From Xiamenia xianingshaonis (GTDB taxonomy: Bacteria; Actinomycetota; Coriobacteriia; Coriobacteriales; Eggerthellaceae), in NCBI RefSeq assembly GCF_017945865.1, contig NZ_CP072829.1, forward strand, positions 1,798,001 to 1,862,000: a stretch of 64,000 nt of DNA. The letters are read 5' to 3'. The position numbers and the translations under genes were made by a program. The notes below the pieces were generated by a model, which was not told where the DNA came from, did no database searches, and saw nothing but the letters and a program-made list of their open reading frames with translations. Position 1 is the first letter of the stretch. The number at the start of each line of letters is the position of its first letter. Below, piece after piece: positions 49,735 through 61,356 of the stretch.

Positions 49735-49825
49735 GCAAGCAGCTAGCCCCGTCAGGCGGCCACACTTCGTTGCAGCGCTTCCCTTCCCCGCTTTAGCAGC
49801 GCGGCTGGCTCTTGCTTCCGCCGTC

Positions 49826-50428
49826 CTATTCCGCCGCCACGAACGTGTCGCGATCAGGCGCGAAGGACTGCATCGCCTCGATGGTGCGGGCGAACAGCTC
49901 GTCAAGCTCCCAGCCAAGCATGTCGGCCCCGCTGCGGATGACGTCGCGGCTCACGCCGGCGGCGAAACGCTTGTCCTTGAACTTTTTCTTGAGCGACTTC
50001 ACTTCGAAGTCCATGACGCTTTTCGACGGCCGCATGACGATGGCCGCGCCGATAAGCCCCGTCAGCTCTTCGGTCGCAAAGAGGATCTTCTCCATCTGCA
50101 GCTCGGGTTTCGGCAGGTCGGGGTTGAAATCGGACGTGTGCGACTGAATGGCGCGAACAAGCTCGGGCGTGCCGCCGGCCGCCTCGATGAGCGGCGCCGC
50201 GTACAGCGTGTGCTTTTCGGGCTCGTCGTCGTGTTCTTCCCAGTCCAGGTCGTGCAGCAGGCCAACGATGCCCCAGAACTCCTCGTTTTCCGGGTCGTAT
50301 TCGCGGGCGAAGTAGCGCATCGTCTGCTCGACAGTTTCGCCGTGTTCGATATGAAAGGGGTCTTGATTATGGGCTTTCAGCAGGTCAAACGCTGCTTCGC
50401 GGGTCATGCCGGCGTCAAGGGTCGTCAT
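49826..50428 (-). CDS. HD-domain protein, putative phosphohydrolase
   Basis: A 200-aa soluble protein with an HD metal-binding pattern: a conserved His early (DPFHIEHGETVEQT), the HD dyad in GIVGLLHDLDWEEHDD, then EKHTLYAAPLIE and SHTSDF. Family members hydrolyse nucleotides or phosphoesters, and the substrate is unknown. The start follows GGAGAGG. It is downstream of the metal permease gene, but an AT-rich palindrome separates them. Confidence 0.82.
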   Translation of the reverse strand: MTTLDAGMTREAAFDLLKAHNQDPFHIEHGETVEQTMRYFAREYDPENEEFWGIVGLLHDLDWEEHDDEPEKHTLYAAPLIEAAGGTPELVRAIQSHTSDFNPDLPKPELQMEKILFATEELTGLIGAAIVMRPSKSVMDFEVKSLKKKFKDKRFAAGVSRDVIRSGADMLGWELDELFARTIEAMQSFAPDRDTFVAAE

Positions 50429-50580
50429 GGGCGCCTCTCCTTTTCGTCATCGGGTCTCATGCCTTCGATTGTAGCGCACGCACGCCGCCTGCACGCACGC
50501 GTTCGGCCAACGATGCGCCCGAGCTTTTGGGCGATCCGACGCGCGGCCTTTCGCCGCCCGCCCGCGCCAAGACGCCGCCG

Positions 50581-50608
50581 ACAAATGTTTACTTTGGGAA
50601 ACATTTGT
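50581..50608. promoter_or_regulatory. Perfect AT-rich inverted repeat upstream of the HD gene
   Basis: ACAAATGTTT (50581-50590) and AAACATTTGT (50599-50608) form a 10-bp perfect dyad around ACTTTGGG, about 150 bp upstream of the HD gene and 36 bp past the permease stop. Its composition suggests an operator rather than a terminator. Confidence 0.4.
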
Positions 50609-50643
50609 TGCAGCCATCACGGCCCGGACCAATCAGCATTTCC

Positions 50644-51624
50644 CTAGAACGCGATGCCGAAAACGTTGACGAGCAAGCCCCAGAACACGCCCGTCGCGTA
50701 CAACGCGCACACGATGGCGATGTTCTGTCCCGCATGACGGTTCGACCGTGCCAGCACGAGCAGCCCGACCCCCGCGCCCACCAGCAGTCCCGCCAGCATG
50801 GCGCCTGCGCCCAGCACCCCGTCGAGATAGAGCTGCGCGATGACGACGCTCGCCGCGCAGTTCGGGACGAGCCCGACCAAACCCGCCAAAAACACCGAAG
50901 CGCTCTCGTTCGCCACCAGGAAGTCGCCCAGCGCATCTTCACCGATCCCTTCGATCGCCAGGTTCAGCGCCAGCGTGATGACCAGGATAAACGCCGTCAC
51001 CTGCACCGTATGGGCCAGCGCGCTCTTCAGGATGATCTTCCAGCCGAAGGCGTGGTCGTGCGAATGGTCGTGGGTGTGCGCACAGGCCTCGTCTTCGAAG
51101 TGCTCGTACACTTTGCCGGGATTTTCGCCGCATTCCGCGCAGTCTTCTTCGCAGTGGCAGCTGTCCTGTTCGCACAGCTCGTGAATGCGCAAAGGGTTGT
51201 TGTCGCGCCGCGCGATGCGCACGACGGCGTCTATCAGAAAGCCCATGACCATGCCGATCATCAGCTTCACGCCGAGGATTTTCAGGATGGTGGGCAGCGG
51301 CACCTGCTCGGCCAGAAAGATGGGCAGCATTTCGTCGGAGGTGGATAAAAACACGGCGAACAGCGTGCCCAGCGTGATGACGCGGCCGGCCCACAGCGTG
51401 GCCGACACGGCCGAAAACCCGCACTGGGGCACGACGCCGACAAGAGCACCGACGGCCGGACCTGCGGCTCCGGCGCGACGCACGGCTTCTTGAGTTTTCG
51501 AGCCCGTCTTGTGCTCGAGCCATTCCATCGCCAGATAGGTGACGAACAAAAACGGGATGAGGTACAGCGTGTCCGCGAACGTGTGCTCGACGGCGTGTCC
51601 GATGATATGTCCGAAATCTTCCAT
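50644..51624 (-). CDS. Putative heavy-metal/manganese exporter, ArsP_2-like (10-TM) family
   Basis: A 326-aa membrane protein with two homologous halves, each with a VG.VP-[QN]-C block (VGVVPQCGFSAVSATLW near residue 60 and VGLVPNCAASVVIAQLY near 255). The long cytoplasmic loop between them carries six clustered cysteines (CEQDSCHCEEDCAEC) and a His/Asp run (HTHDHSHDH), an obvious metal-binding segment. The layout fits the ArsP_2 family described as a 10-TM putative manganese or heavy-metal exporter. The ribosome site is weak, and AT-rich TAAAATAAAATG directly precedes the start. Confidence 0.82.
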   Translation of the reverse strand: MEDFGHIIGHAVEHTFADTLYLIPFLFVTYLAMEWLEHKTGSKTQEAVRRAGAAGPAVGALVGVVPQCGFSAVSATLWAGRVITLGTLFAVFLSTSDEMLPIFLAEQVPLPTILKILGVKLMIGMVMGFLIDAVVRIARRDNNPLRIHELCEQDSCHCEEDCAECGENPGKVYEHFEDEACAHTHDHSHDHAFGWKIILKSALAHTVQVTAFILVITLALNLAIEGIGEDALGDFLVANESASVFLAGLVGLVPNCAASVVIAQLYLDGVLGAGAMLAGLLVGAGVGLLVLARSNRHAGQNIAIVCALYATGVFWGLLVNVFGIAF

Positions 51625-51866
51625 AACATTTTATTTTAGCGAAGCGTACATGCACTGCCAAGGGTTTTGGTTGAAGGGTTGCGCTTCCGTTCTTCAGCCT
51701 GCGCGATCTGCGCGAATCGCGGCAAAAGCCTGGCCCTCTCAACGTGGACGCACGCCTTGGCGGCGGCTTTGCCATGGGATCATGGCGGCACGCCGAGGCC
51801 GACGGCGGCAAGTGTGCTATGCTTGGTCTCAAACCCATTTGAGCAAACCAACGCAAAGGAGTTGTT

Positions 51867-52289
51867 ATGGGCAATCCGCAAGCCGGCTGGTATCCCGACC
51901 CGTCCGGCGACGTCACGAAGCTGCGCTACTGGGACGGCCTGCAATGGACCGACAATTTCACCGACGCCGCCGTGCAAACGGCGCCCGGGTACGCGCAGCC
52001 GACCTATCCGCAGCCAGGATACGGCCAGCCGGGCTATGCGCAAACATACGGCGCCGAAAATTCGAGCGACGCGACGCTGCGGCTCGTCGCGTTCATTTTG
52101 AACGTCGTCAGCACCGTGTCAGTGGGCTGGGCCATCATTCCGCTGGCCTGGATGATCCCCATCTGCGTGCGCAGCTGGAACATCTACAAGGGCACGCGCC
52201 CCAACACCACGGCGTTCGGTGTGGTCGACCTGATCTTCGGCAACCTGGTCGCCGGCATTCTGCTGCTGGTCAGCAAGAAGGAAGCCTAA
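51867..52289 (+). CDS. DUF2510-domain membrane protein
   Basis: A 140-aa protein. Residues 5-35 are a DUF2510 motif (AGWYPDPSG..LRYWDGLQWTD), a short actinobacterial module at the N-terminus of membrane and surface proteins. A Pro/Gln/Tyr-rich linker (PTYPQPGYGQPGYAQTYG) follows, then two membrane helices at about 70-135. The start follows AAAGGAG. The role is unknown. It is convergent with groEL across a shared terminator. Confidence 0.85.
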   Translation: MGNPQAGWYPDPSGDVTKLRYWDGLQWTDNFTDAAVQTAPGYAQPTYPQPGYGQPGYAQTYGAENSSDATLRLVAFILNVVSTVSVGWAIIPLAWMIPICVRSWNIYKGTRPNTTAFGVVDLIFGNLVAGILLLVSKKEA

Positions 52290-52359
52290 AGAAGCGACCG
52301 ACTTGGGCGCCTGAAGACGGGGGCGCGCAGCCGGTGCAGGCGCACCCCCACTGCACCGC

Positions 52360-52376
52360 TTTTCGAACTTAGTTCT
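52360..52376 (-). repeat. AGAACTARGTTCGAAWA motif, copy 5
   Basis: The minus strand reads AGAACTAAGTTCGAAAA, in the intergenic space just before the DUF2510/groEL terminator, as copy 1 abuts the pntB terminator. Confidence 0.45.
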
Positions 52377-52384
52377 AAAAAGAG

Positions 52385-52416
52385 AAAGGCCCGGGATCGA
52401 AGCCCCGGGCCTTTTT
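52385..52416. terminator. Bidirectional terminator between the DUF2510 gene and groEL
   Basis: AAAGGCCCGGG/CCCGGGCCTTT with an 8-nt loop is followed by TTTT on the plus strand and short T/C tracts on the minus strand. It lies between the two convergent genes. Confidence 0.85.
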
Positions 52417-52454
52417 CGTGCGTTCGTGTGAGAGAATCAGCGTGCGATCAGGGC

Positions 52455-54116
<1,662 letters not shown>

Positions 54117-54170
54117 TCATTGGTTCTGAGAGAGAAGCGGCGCGGCGGTTGGGCCGCGCCGAAAGGAGTG

Positions 54171-54458
54171 CTACTCGAAAACCGCGAACAGGTCGTCGGC
54201 GCGAAGGATGAGCACGTTTTCGCCCTCGACGGAGATCTCGGTGCCGCCGAACTTGCCGTACACGACCTTGTCGCCGACCTTCACCGGAACTTCGACCTTG
54301 TTGCCGTCGCGATCGATACGGCCTTCGCCAACAGCCAAAACGACGCCGCTCTGGGGCTTTTCCTTGGCCTCGGTCGCAATGTAGAGGCCCGAAGCCGTCG
54401 TTTCTTCAGCCTCGTCCGGCTTGACGATGACGCGATCGCCCAGGGGTTTCAGGTTCAT
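54171..54458 (-). CDS. groS: Co-chaperonin GroES (Cpn10)
   Basis: A 95-aa GroES with the family N-terminus LKPLGDRVIVKP, the mobile-loop region EETTASGLYIATEAKEKPQ and the C-terminal VLILRADDLFAVFE. The start at 54458 follows AAAGGAAGG. It is the first gene of groESL, 75 bp downstream of the CIRCE operator. Confidence 0.97.
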   Translation of the reverse strand: MNLKPLGDRVIVKPDEAEETTASGLYIATEAKEKPQSGVVLAVGEGRIDRDGNKVEVPVKVGDKVVYGKFGGTEISVEGENVLILRADDLFAVFE

Positions 54459-54533
54459 AGGAGTGCCTTCCTTTCGCTCGGCACGGAAACGTTCCCGCGC
54501 CTCCATGCAATAACCACTCTTGTTCTTCGACTG

Positions 54534-54560
54534 CTAGCACTCAAGCAGTTCGAGTGCTAA
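54534..54560 (-). promoter_or_regulatory. CIRCE operator (HrcA site)
   Basis: CTAGCACTC (54534-54542), 9 bp, GAGTGCTAA (54552-54560) matches the CIRCE consensus TTAGCACTC-N9-GAGTGCTAA at all but one base. It lies just downstream of the groESL promoter, the classical position for HrcA repression released on heat shock. Confidence 0.93.
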
Positions 54561-54572
54561 ACAATGGAACCC

Positions 54573-54600
54573 ATCATAACACCGATGAAAACCTTTGCAA
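54573..54600 (-). promoter_or_regulatory. groESL promoter
   Basis: TTGCAA (54595-54600) and TATGAT (54573-54578) are separated by 16 bp on the minus strand, directly upstream of CIRCE. Confidence 0.75.
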
Positions 54601-54778
54601 GCCCTTCCATCAAATTCGAGCGCCCGTTGCCCAATGTTCGACCAACCACCAGGGTTTCCCCACAAGTAGGTGCGAAGCGGCTTTATTGCGATGATGGCCA
54701 AAAGGGGGGTCACGCTATACGTATTTGCATAATTTCGGTAGCGTTTTGCATATTATCAGGACCCTCAAAACCCTCGAT

Positions 54779-54993
54779 TTGCAAAACACCTGAAACCTTG
54801 GTTAACTTACACTACTGTTTTATGCTTCCAACCGGCCAAGTCGACGCAAGACGCCAGCTAATGCCCCTTTCGCACCCTCGCTCACGCGTGTCGCTTATTG
54901 CAGGAAGGTAAAATGTGGCAAATATACGGTGTTGGCATTATGCATTTTGCGATTTGGTAGTGCAAGTTAACCATGGTTTTAAGCATTTTGCAG
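54779..54993. repeat. Inverted-repeat pair in the AT-rich gap before the nuclease gene
   Basis: A 37-bp arm at 54779-54815 (with CTTGGTTAACTTACACTAC) and its near-complement at 54957-54993 (with GTAGTGCAAGTTAACCATGG) match at about 80 percent and enclose 141 bp. The region 54601-55178 is AT-rich with repeated TTTGCATA-like words and holds no clear gene. It may be a small mobile-element relic. Confidence 0.5.
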
Positions 54994-55052
54994 TACTGAG
55001 CCTAAAGGGAGCCATCGAGTCGCAGATTTCGCGGACTTTCACCTCGGCTGCA

Positions 55053-55058
55053 GTATAA
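55053..55058 (+). promoter_or_regulatory. TATAAT box ahead of the nuclease-like gene
   Basis: A perfect TATAAT near 55055 lies about 120 bp before the preferred start codon. The -35 is poor. Confidence 0.4.
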
Positions 55059-55178
55059 TAGCTTTCATATGAGAAGCGGATGACCGACAACACCGGGCCA
55101 GTCCGCCACTGCCTCGTTCAGAAGCGCATGCCCATTTCTCGCAAACGAGTCGCAACCGTCGCACGAGAGAGAGGCGCC

Positions 55179-56015
55179 ATGATCAAATCCCAATTAGAAT
55201 TCTTGTATGAGCAGGCCAAAGACCTTGAGTACCGCTACCGAACCGAACTCGAGGCGATGCCTGCCGGCAAGCTGGCAAAAAGCCGCAAAAACGGTCGCAC
55301 CTACTACCGCATCATTACCTCTAAGGCAGGAAAGCGTCAAAGCTACGGGGTCACAGGCAACAGCGACCTTATCGACCTCTACGCGCGCAAGGAGTATCTC
55401 AGTCACGCCTTGCGCGTGATCGAGAAAAACGTGCTCTCACTGCATAAGGCCACCAGGAAGTGCCAAGCCTTCGACCCGCTGGAAATAGTCGGCTCGTTAT
55501 CGGCGTCCTACCAGGACCTCGAACTTGCAAGCTTCTTCCCTGTCGTGACCGGTGCCGTCGCATTGGGCTTAGACGACCTGACAGCCGAGCGCATAGCGTC
55601 GCATGCGGCCTGGGGAGGCGAGCCCTATGAAAAGAGCACGTACCTAGAAGAGGGGTTCACAATCGTGACCAGGCGCGGAGAGAGGATGCGCTCGAAGGCC
55701 GAAGCCATGATTGCCGACCGGCTCGCCGATTACGGCATCGCCTATCACTACGAAGAAATGCTGTACCGCTTCAATCGCGCCTTCGTGCCTGACTTCACGT
55801 TTGAAGGCAGAGGCGGAACGATGTTTTACCTGGAGTTTTGCGGGCGCATGGATGATCCGAACTACGTGCGGAGGCATATCGACAAAACGCATGCATACGA
55901 GGAAGCCGGCATAGTCCCCTGGAAGAACATTATCTATGTGTACGCATCCGGAAACGAGCTGGACATGTGCCGAATCGAAGAGGTCATCCGCGGCCAGGTC
56001 ATACCGTGGCTGTAG
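55179..56015 (+). CDS. Orphan PD-(D/E)XK nuclease-like protein
   Basis: A 278-aa soluble protein. Residues about 1-150 are helical with an Arg/Lys-rich part (SRKNGRTYYRIITSKAGKRQ). The C-terminal part looks like a PD-(D/E)XK nuclease core: a conserved helix RMRSKAEAMIADRL with an acidic residue, FVPDFTFEG, then YLEFCGRMDDPNYVRRHIDK with a Glu and the basic residues. The target and role are unknown, possibly defence or recombination. I choose the start at 55179 behind AGAGAGG. In-frame ATGs at 55080 and 55128 have no ribosome site. Codon use is less GC-biased than the neighbours. The gene stands alone between repeat structures. Confidence 0.72.
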   Translation: MIKSQLEFLYEQAKDLEYRYRTELEAMPAGKLAKSRKNGRTYYRIITSKAGKRQSYGVTGNSDLIDLYARKEYLSHALRVIEKNVLSLHKATRKCQAFDPLEIVGSLSASYQDLELASFFPVVTGAVALGLDDLTAERIASHAAWGGEPYEKSTYLEEGFTIVTRRGERMRSKAEAMIADRLADYGIAYHYEEMLYRFNRAFVPDFTFEGRGGTMFYLEFCGRMDDPNYVRRHIDKTHAYEEAGIVPWKNIIYVYASGNELDMCRIEEVIRGQVIPWL

Positions 56016-56245
56016 GAAGACGCTGATCGAATCCCTCGGCCCCCGACTCCCGCGACCCGTGGCTGCCGCCTTTCGCGCCACGCTCAAGCGCCTTCGCAGC
56101 TTGCGCACACTCGCGAACGCCTACGCCACCCCGAAAGCAAAGCCTGGTAAAAGATAAGACGACTGCCGGAAAGCAAGATCGCAGCAAGGCGGCGTGCTGG
56201 GGGCCCTGTTCGAAACACAGAGGACACGCCAACCCACCAAAGTCA

Positions 56246-56351
56246 GCGAGAGGCGCCCAGGTGCCCGAGATTGCCGTGAAAGCCTGAGGAAGCGTACTGC
56301 GGTACGCGACGAAGGCTTGGAGCGGCAAGATCGGGTGCCTGGGCGCCTCGC
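56246..56351. repeat. 106-bp near-perfect palindrome
   Basis: Two arms of about 50 bp (GCGAGAGGCGCCCAGG.. and ..CCTGGGCGCCTCGC) pair with few mismatches around a GCGTAC-TGCG-GTACGC centre (56292-56307). It lies in the 440-bp gap between the convergent nuclease-like gene and eno. RNA from either strand would form a very long hairpin. It may serve as a terminator or be a REP-type element. Confidence 0.65.
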
Positions 56352-56424
56352 AGCGTCGGCCGGTTCCGCCGGTCTCGCCAGAGCCGGCGGAGCTCTTCGT
56401 GCCTGGACGCCTCGCAGCGTCGGC
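56335..56424. repeat. 26-bp direct repeats overlapping the palindrome
   Basis: GTGCCTGG[GA]CGCCTCGCAG and the following CGTCGGC occur at 56335-56360 and 56399-56424 with 25 of 26 bases identical, separated by 38 bp. Confidence 0.6.
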
Positions 56425-56428
56425 TGGC

Positions 56429-56451
56429 TCCGGTCGGTGAAGCCGACCGGA
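56429..56451 (-). terminator. Hairpin just after eno
   Basis: TCCGGTCGG/CCGACCGGA with a 5-nt loop lies 8 bp past the eno stop codon. It has no T-run and probably acts with the palindrome beyond it. Confidence 0.5.
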
Positions 56452-56458
56452 ACTCCGC

Positions 56459-58763
<2,305 letters not shown>

Positions 58764-58868
58764 ATTTTTTGCCTCCGCGCCGGCCGCAGCCTCCGCGGGA
58801 AGCGAAGGCGAAGCCTGCCGGTCGGCGCCGCGTTCGGGCCGATCTGTTTTGCACGCCGATGCCATGGC

Positions 58869-60026
58869 CTACCATCCCCTCAGGTTGCGCTTGAAGATGA
58901 TGACGAAGAAGGGCACGCCGACAAGCGCCGTCAGAATGCCGATGGGAATTTCCACGGCAAGGAGCAAGCGGGCCAAGTCGTCCACGACGAGCAAGAAAGC
59001 GGCTCCTGTCAGCATAGACGTCGGCAGAAGAATTCGGTAGTTCGGCCCCACGATGGAACGGGCAAGATGGGGAACCACCAGGCCCACCCATCCGACGATG
59101 CCCGCCACGGCCACAGAAGCGCTCGTGACCATGGTCGCGCCGAAGATGACCCATAGCCTGACCCGCCCCGTGTTGATGCCAAGGGATTTCGCCTCTTCGT
59201 CGCCGAACGACAGCACGTTGAGCTGCCACGCATGACGCAAAAGGATGACGAAGCCCAAGACCATGGGAACGGCGGCAATGAGGTCCGACCGGTTTATGTC
59301 GTTGAAAGATCCCATGAGCCAGAAGGTGATCGCCGGCAGCTGGTCGTTCGAGTCGGCCACGAGCTTTACGATCGACATGCCAGATTGGAAAAGCGTCCCC
59401 ACGAGTATGCCGGCAAGCACAAGGCCCAGCATAGGGTCGTACGACCCCACCTGCTTGTTGAGCCAAACGGTGGCCCCCACGGCCGCCAAGCCGCCTGCGA
59501 AAGCGAACAGCTGCACGTATCCGCCGCCCAGGTTCCAAAGCAGCGCAAGGCAGGCCCCCAGCGATGCCCCGGCGGAAGCGCCCAGAAGGTCAGGCGAGGT
59601 CAGAGGGTTCTTGAACATGCCCTGGTAGCTCGCGCCGGCGATGGACAAGGCGGCGCCGGTGAGCACGACGACGGCTATGCGCGGCAGGCGAATGTGCCAA
59701 AGAACGCGCTCGGCGTTGCTGACGGGAATGCTGCCTTCGGTCCAAAGCGAGGGGTCTGCCATGCAAGCGCCCACGTAGGAAACGACCTTGGCGGGATAAG
59801 AGACCAGGGCGTCGAGCAATTCGCCTGGCGAGACGTCGTATTTGCCCATGCACAAAGAAGCGATGACAAGCACCGCCACGCCAGCCCAGAGGGCTACGCG
59901 GGCTTTGCGCGTTCCACCCAAGGCGAAAGCGTCTTTTGCGTCGGCGGCACGGTCCTTGCGGCCGCAAGAGGCGTGCTCAAGCGGTGCGGCGTCTTTGACG
60001 TTTTTTGCGGTTTCCTTATTCGGCAT
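58869..60026 (-). CDS. FecCD-family ABC permease
   Basis: A 385-aa permease with about ten helices. RLPRIAVVVLTGAALSIAGASYQGMFKNPLTSPDLLGASAGAS is the FecCD signature region, and the FVGLVVPHL-like motif appears here as GWVGLVVPHLARSIVGPNYR. The first 45 residues are a hydrophilic cytosolic extension. The start at 60026 overlaps the end of the DUF2149 gene by 11 bp, which indicates translational coupling. FecCD systems import ferric siderophores, heme or cobamides. Confidence 0.93.
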   Translation of the reverse strand: MPNKETAKNVKDAAPLEHASCGRKDRAADAKDAFALGGTRKARVALWAGVAVLVIASLCMGKYDVSPGELLDALVSYPAKVVSYVGACMADPSLWTEGSIPVSNAERVLWHIRLPRIAVVVLTGAALSIAGASYQGMFKNPLTSPDLLGASAGASLGACLALLWNLGGGYVQLFAFAGGLAAVGATVWLNKQVGSYDPMLGLVLAGILVGTLFQSGMSIVKLVADSNDQLPAITFWLMGSFNDINRSDLIAAVPMVLGFVILLRHAWQLNVLSFGDEEAKSLGINTGRVRLWVIFGATMVTSASVAVAGIVGWVGLVVPHLARSIVGPNYRILLPTSMLTGAAFLLVVDDLARLLLAVEIPIGILTALVGVPFFVIIFKRNLRGW

Positions 60027-60507
60027 TGCTGTCAGCCTCGCCAACCTCTTCGGCGCCACCTTCGGAGTTTTGGGCCGAAGCGTCCGATGCGGCCGCTTCG
60101 GCGCTGTCCGCGCCGCCCTCTTGCCCCGCGCCGCCTCCAGGGGCAACGCCTTGCGCCATCGCTTCGTCGTCCGCGCGGGCCTGCTCGGCGTCTTCGCCGT
60201 TCTCGTAGAGGTAGTAGATGCCGGTGGAAGGATCGCGGTAGACGTTGCCGACGTCTTGGTAGTAATTGCCCGCCGAGCCATCTGCCAAGCCTTGCTCCAA
60301 CGATTCGGGGTCGACTTCCGCCATGGCCGCCTGGTCAAGCTCTTCCACCGAAGTGAGCTGGATGTTGTAGGCACCCACCAGCGCCACCAAAAAGCCGCAA
60401 GCCAGCACGAGCATGCAGTCGGCAAGATTGACGATATACGCTTGTGGGTTCACGTCCTCGCCCATCGGCGCAGACGACGAGAACCTTCGATCTCGAAAAC
60501 TTCTCAT
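60016..60507 (-). CDS. DUF2149-family membrane protein (ExbD-like partner)
   Basis: A 163-aa protein: a short basic N-terminus, one membrane helix (CMLVLACGFLVALVGAYNIQL, about residues 31-51), then an extracytoplasmic part with NYYQDVGNVYRDPSTGIYYL and a low-complexity Ala/Glu/Gly/Asp tail. This is the DUF2149 layout, comparable with ExbD/TolR, and DUF2149 genes are known to travel with MotA/TolQ/ExbB genes. The start at 60507 follows GGAGG. It is 54 bp after the ExbB-type gene. Confidence 0.85.
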   Translation of the reverse strand: MRSFRDRRFSSSAPMGEDVNPQAYIVNLADCMLVLACGFLVALVGAYNIQLTSVEELDQAAMAEVDPESLEQGLADGSAGNYYQDVGNVYRDPSTGIYYLYENGEDAEQARADDEAMAQGVAPGGGAGQEGGADSAEAAASDASAQNSEGGAEEVGEADSNAE

Positions 60508-60561
60508 GGTCAGTCCTCCAAAAAAGCTTGAGCAGTTGCACAAAAGCCGAAATGCGAAAGC

Positions 60562-61317
60562 CTATGCCTGCGCAGGCTGGGAAGGCGCGTCGCCCTCAGG
60601 CGATGCGGCGCCGAACATGCTTTCATAGTCCTTGAGCGGGTCGCCCGAATAGTTGCACGGCAGCGATTCGCCGCGCTGGGCCGCCAGCTGGCCAGCCTCG
60701 ACGACGCAGCCCATGAGGGATTCCAAAGAGCTGACGCATTCGGTGTACCAGCCGCTGCGCACCTTTGAAATGACAAGGGCCACGATGGCGCAGATCAGGC
60801 CGACCACCGTTGCGTCGAAGGCGGTGAGCAGCGCCCGGGAAAGGATCTCGGTCTGGTTCTGCCCCAAAGCCACAATGCCAGGTCCCAGCGGGATCAGGGT
60901 GCCCATGAGGCCGAGCAGCGGGGCGATTTTCGCGATGGTGTCGGTCCAGGCGAGTCGTCGCTGATAGCGCTGCTGGGCTTTCGTTATGCTTATTTGAGCG
61001 AGCGAGAAGAGAGCCTCTTCGGGAAGGCCCAAGTTCCGCGCCACCACAAGCAGCGCCTCCTTCTGGAAACGCAAAAGCTTGCTTCGGGCAATGACGGTGA
61101 TCAGCTCCGCGGGTGCAGCTTCAGAGATGGCATTGACGATGGCGGGCATGTTCTGCTTGTAATGGCGCCGCTCAGTCAGCCATTCGGCAAACACTTGCCC
61201 GATGATGAACACCGTGACGACCAAAAGCGCGATGAGGCACACCATGGTCGGAATCAGCATGCCTTGGGATATTTTATTGAGGATGTCGGGCAAGTATGTC
61301 TCTTCGTAGACGTTCAT
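60562..61317 (-). CDS. MotA/TolQ/ExbB proton-channel family protein
   Basis: A 251-aa membrane protein with three helices in the ExbB arrangement: one near residues 20-45 (MLIPTMVCLIALLVVTVFIIG), a long cytoplasmic loop, and two helices at about 130-200 with the family block TIAKIAPLLGLMGTLIPLGPGIVALG and ALLTAFDATVVGLICAIVAL. In Gram-negatives ExbB-ExbD harvests proton motive force for TonB or Tol. Here the partner is DUF2149. The start at 61317 follows GGAAGGA. Confidence 0.92.
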   Translation of the reverse strand: MNVYEETYLPDILNKISQGMLIPTMVCLIALLVVTVFIIGQVFAEWLTERRHYKQNMPAIVNAISEAAPAELITVIARSKLLRFQKEALLVVARNLGLPEEALFSLAQISITKAQQRYQRRLAWTDTIAKIAPLLGLMGTLIPLGPGIVALGQNQTEILSRALLTAFDATVVGLICAIVALVISKVRSGWYTECVSSLESLMGCVVEAGQLAAQRGESLPCNYSGDPLKDYESMFGAASPEGDAPSQPAQA

Positions 61318-61356
61318 AGGGATCCTTCCGGACAAGAGAAGCAGGGCGGGCGGTTG

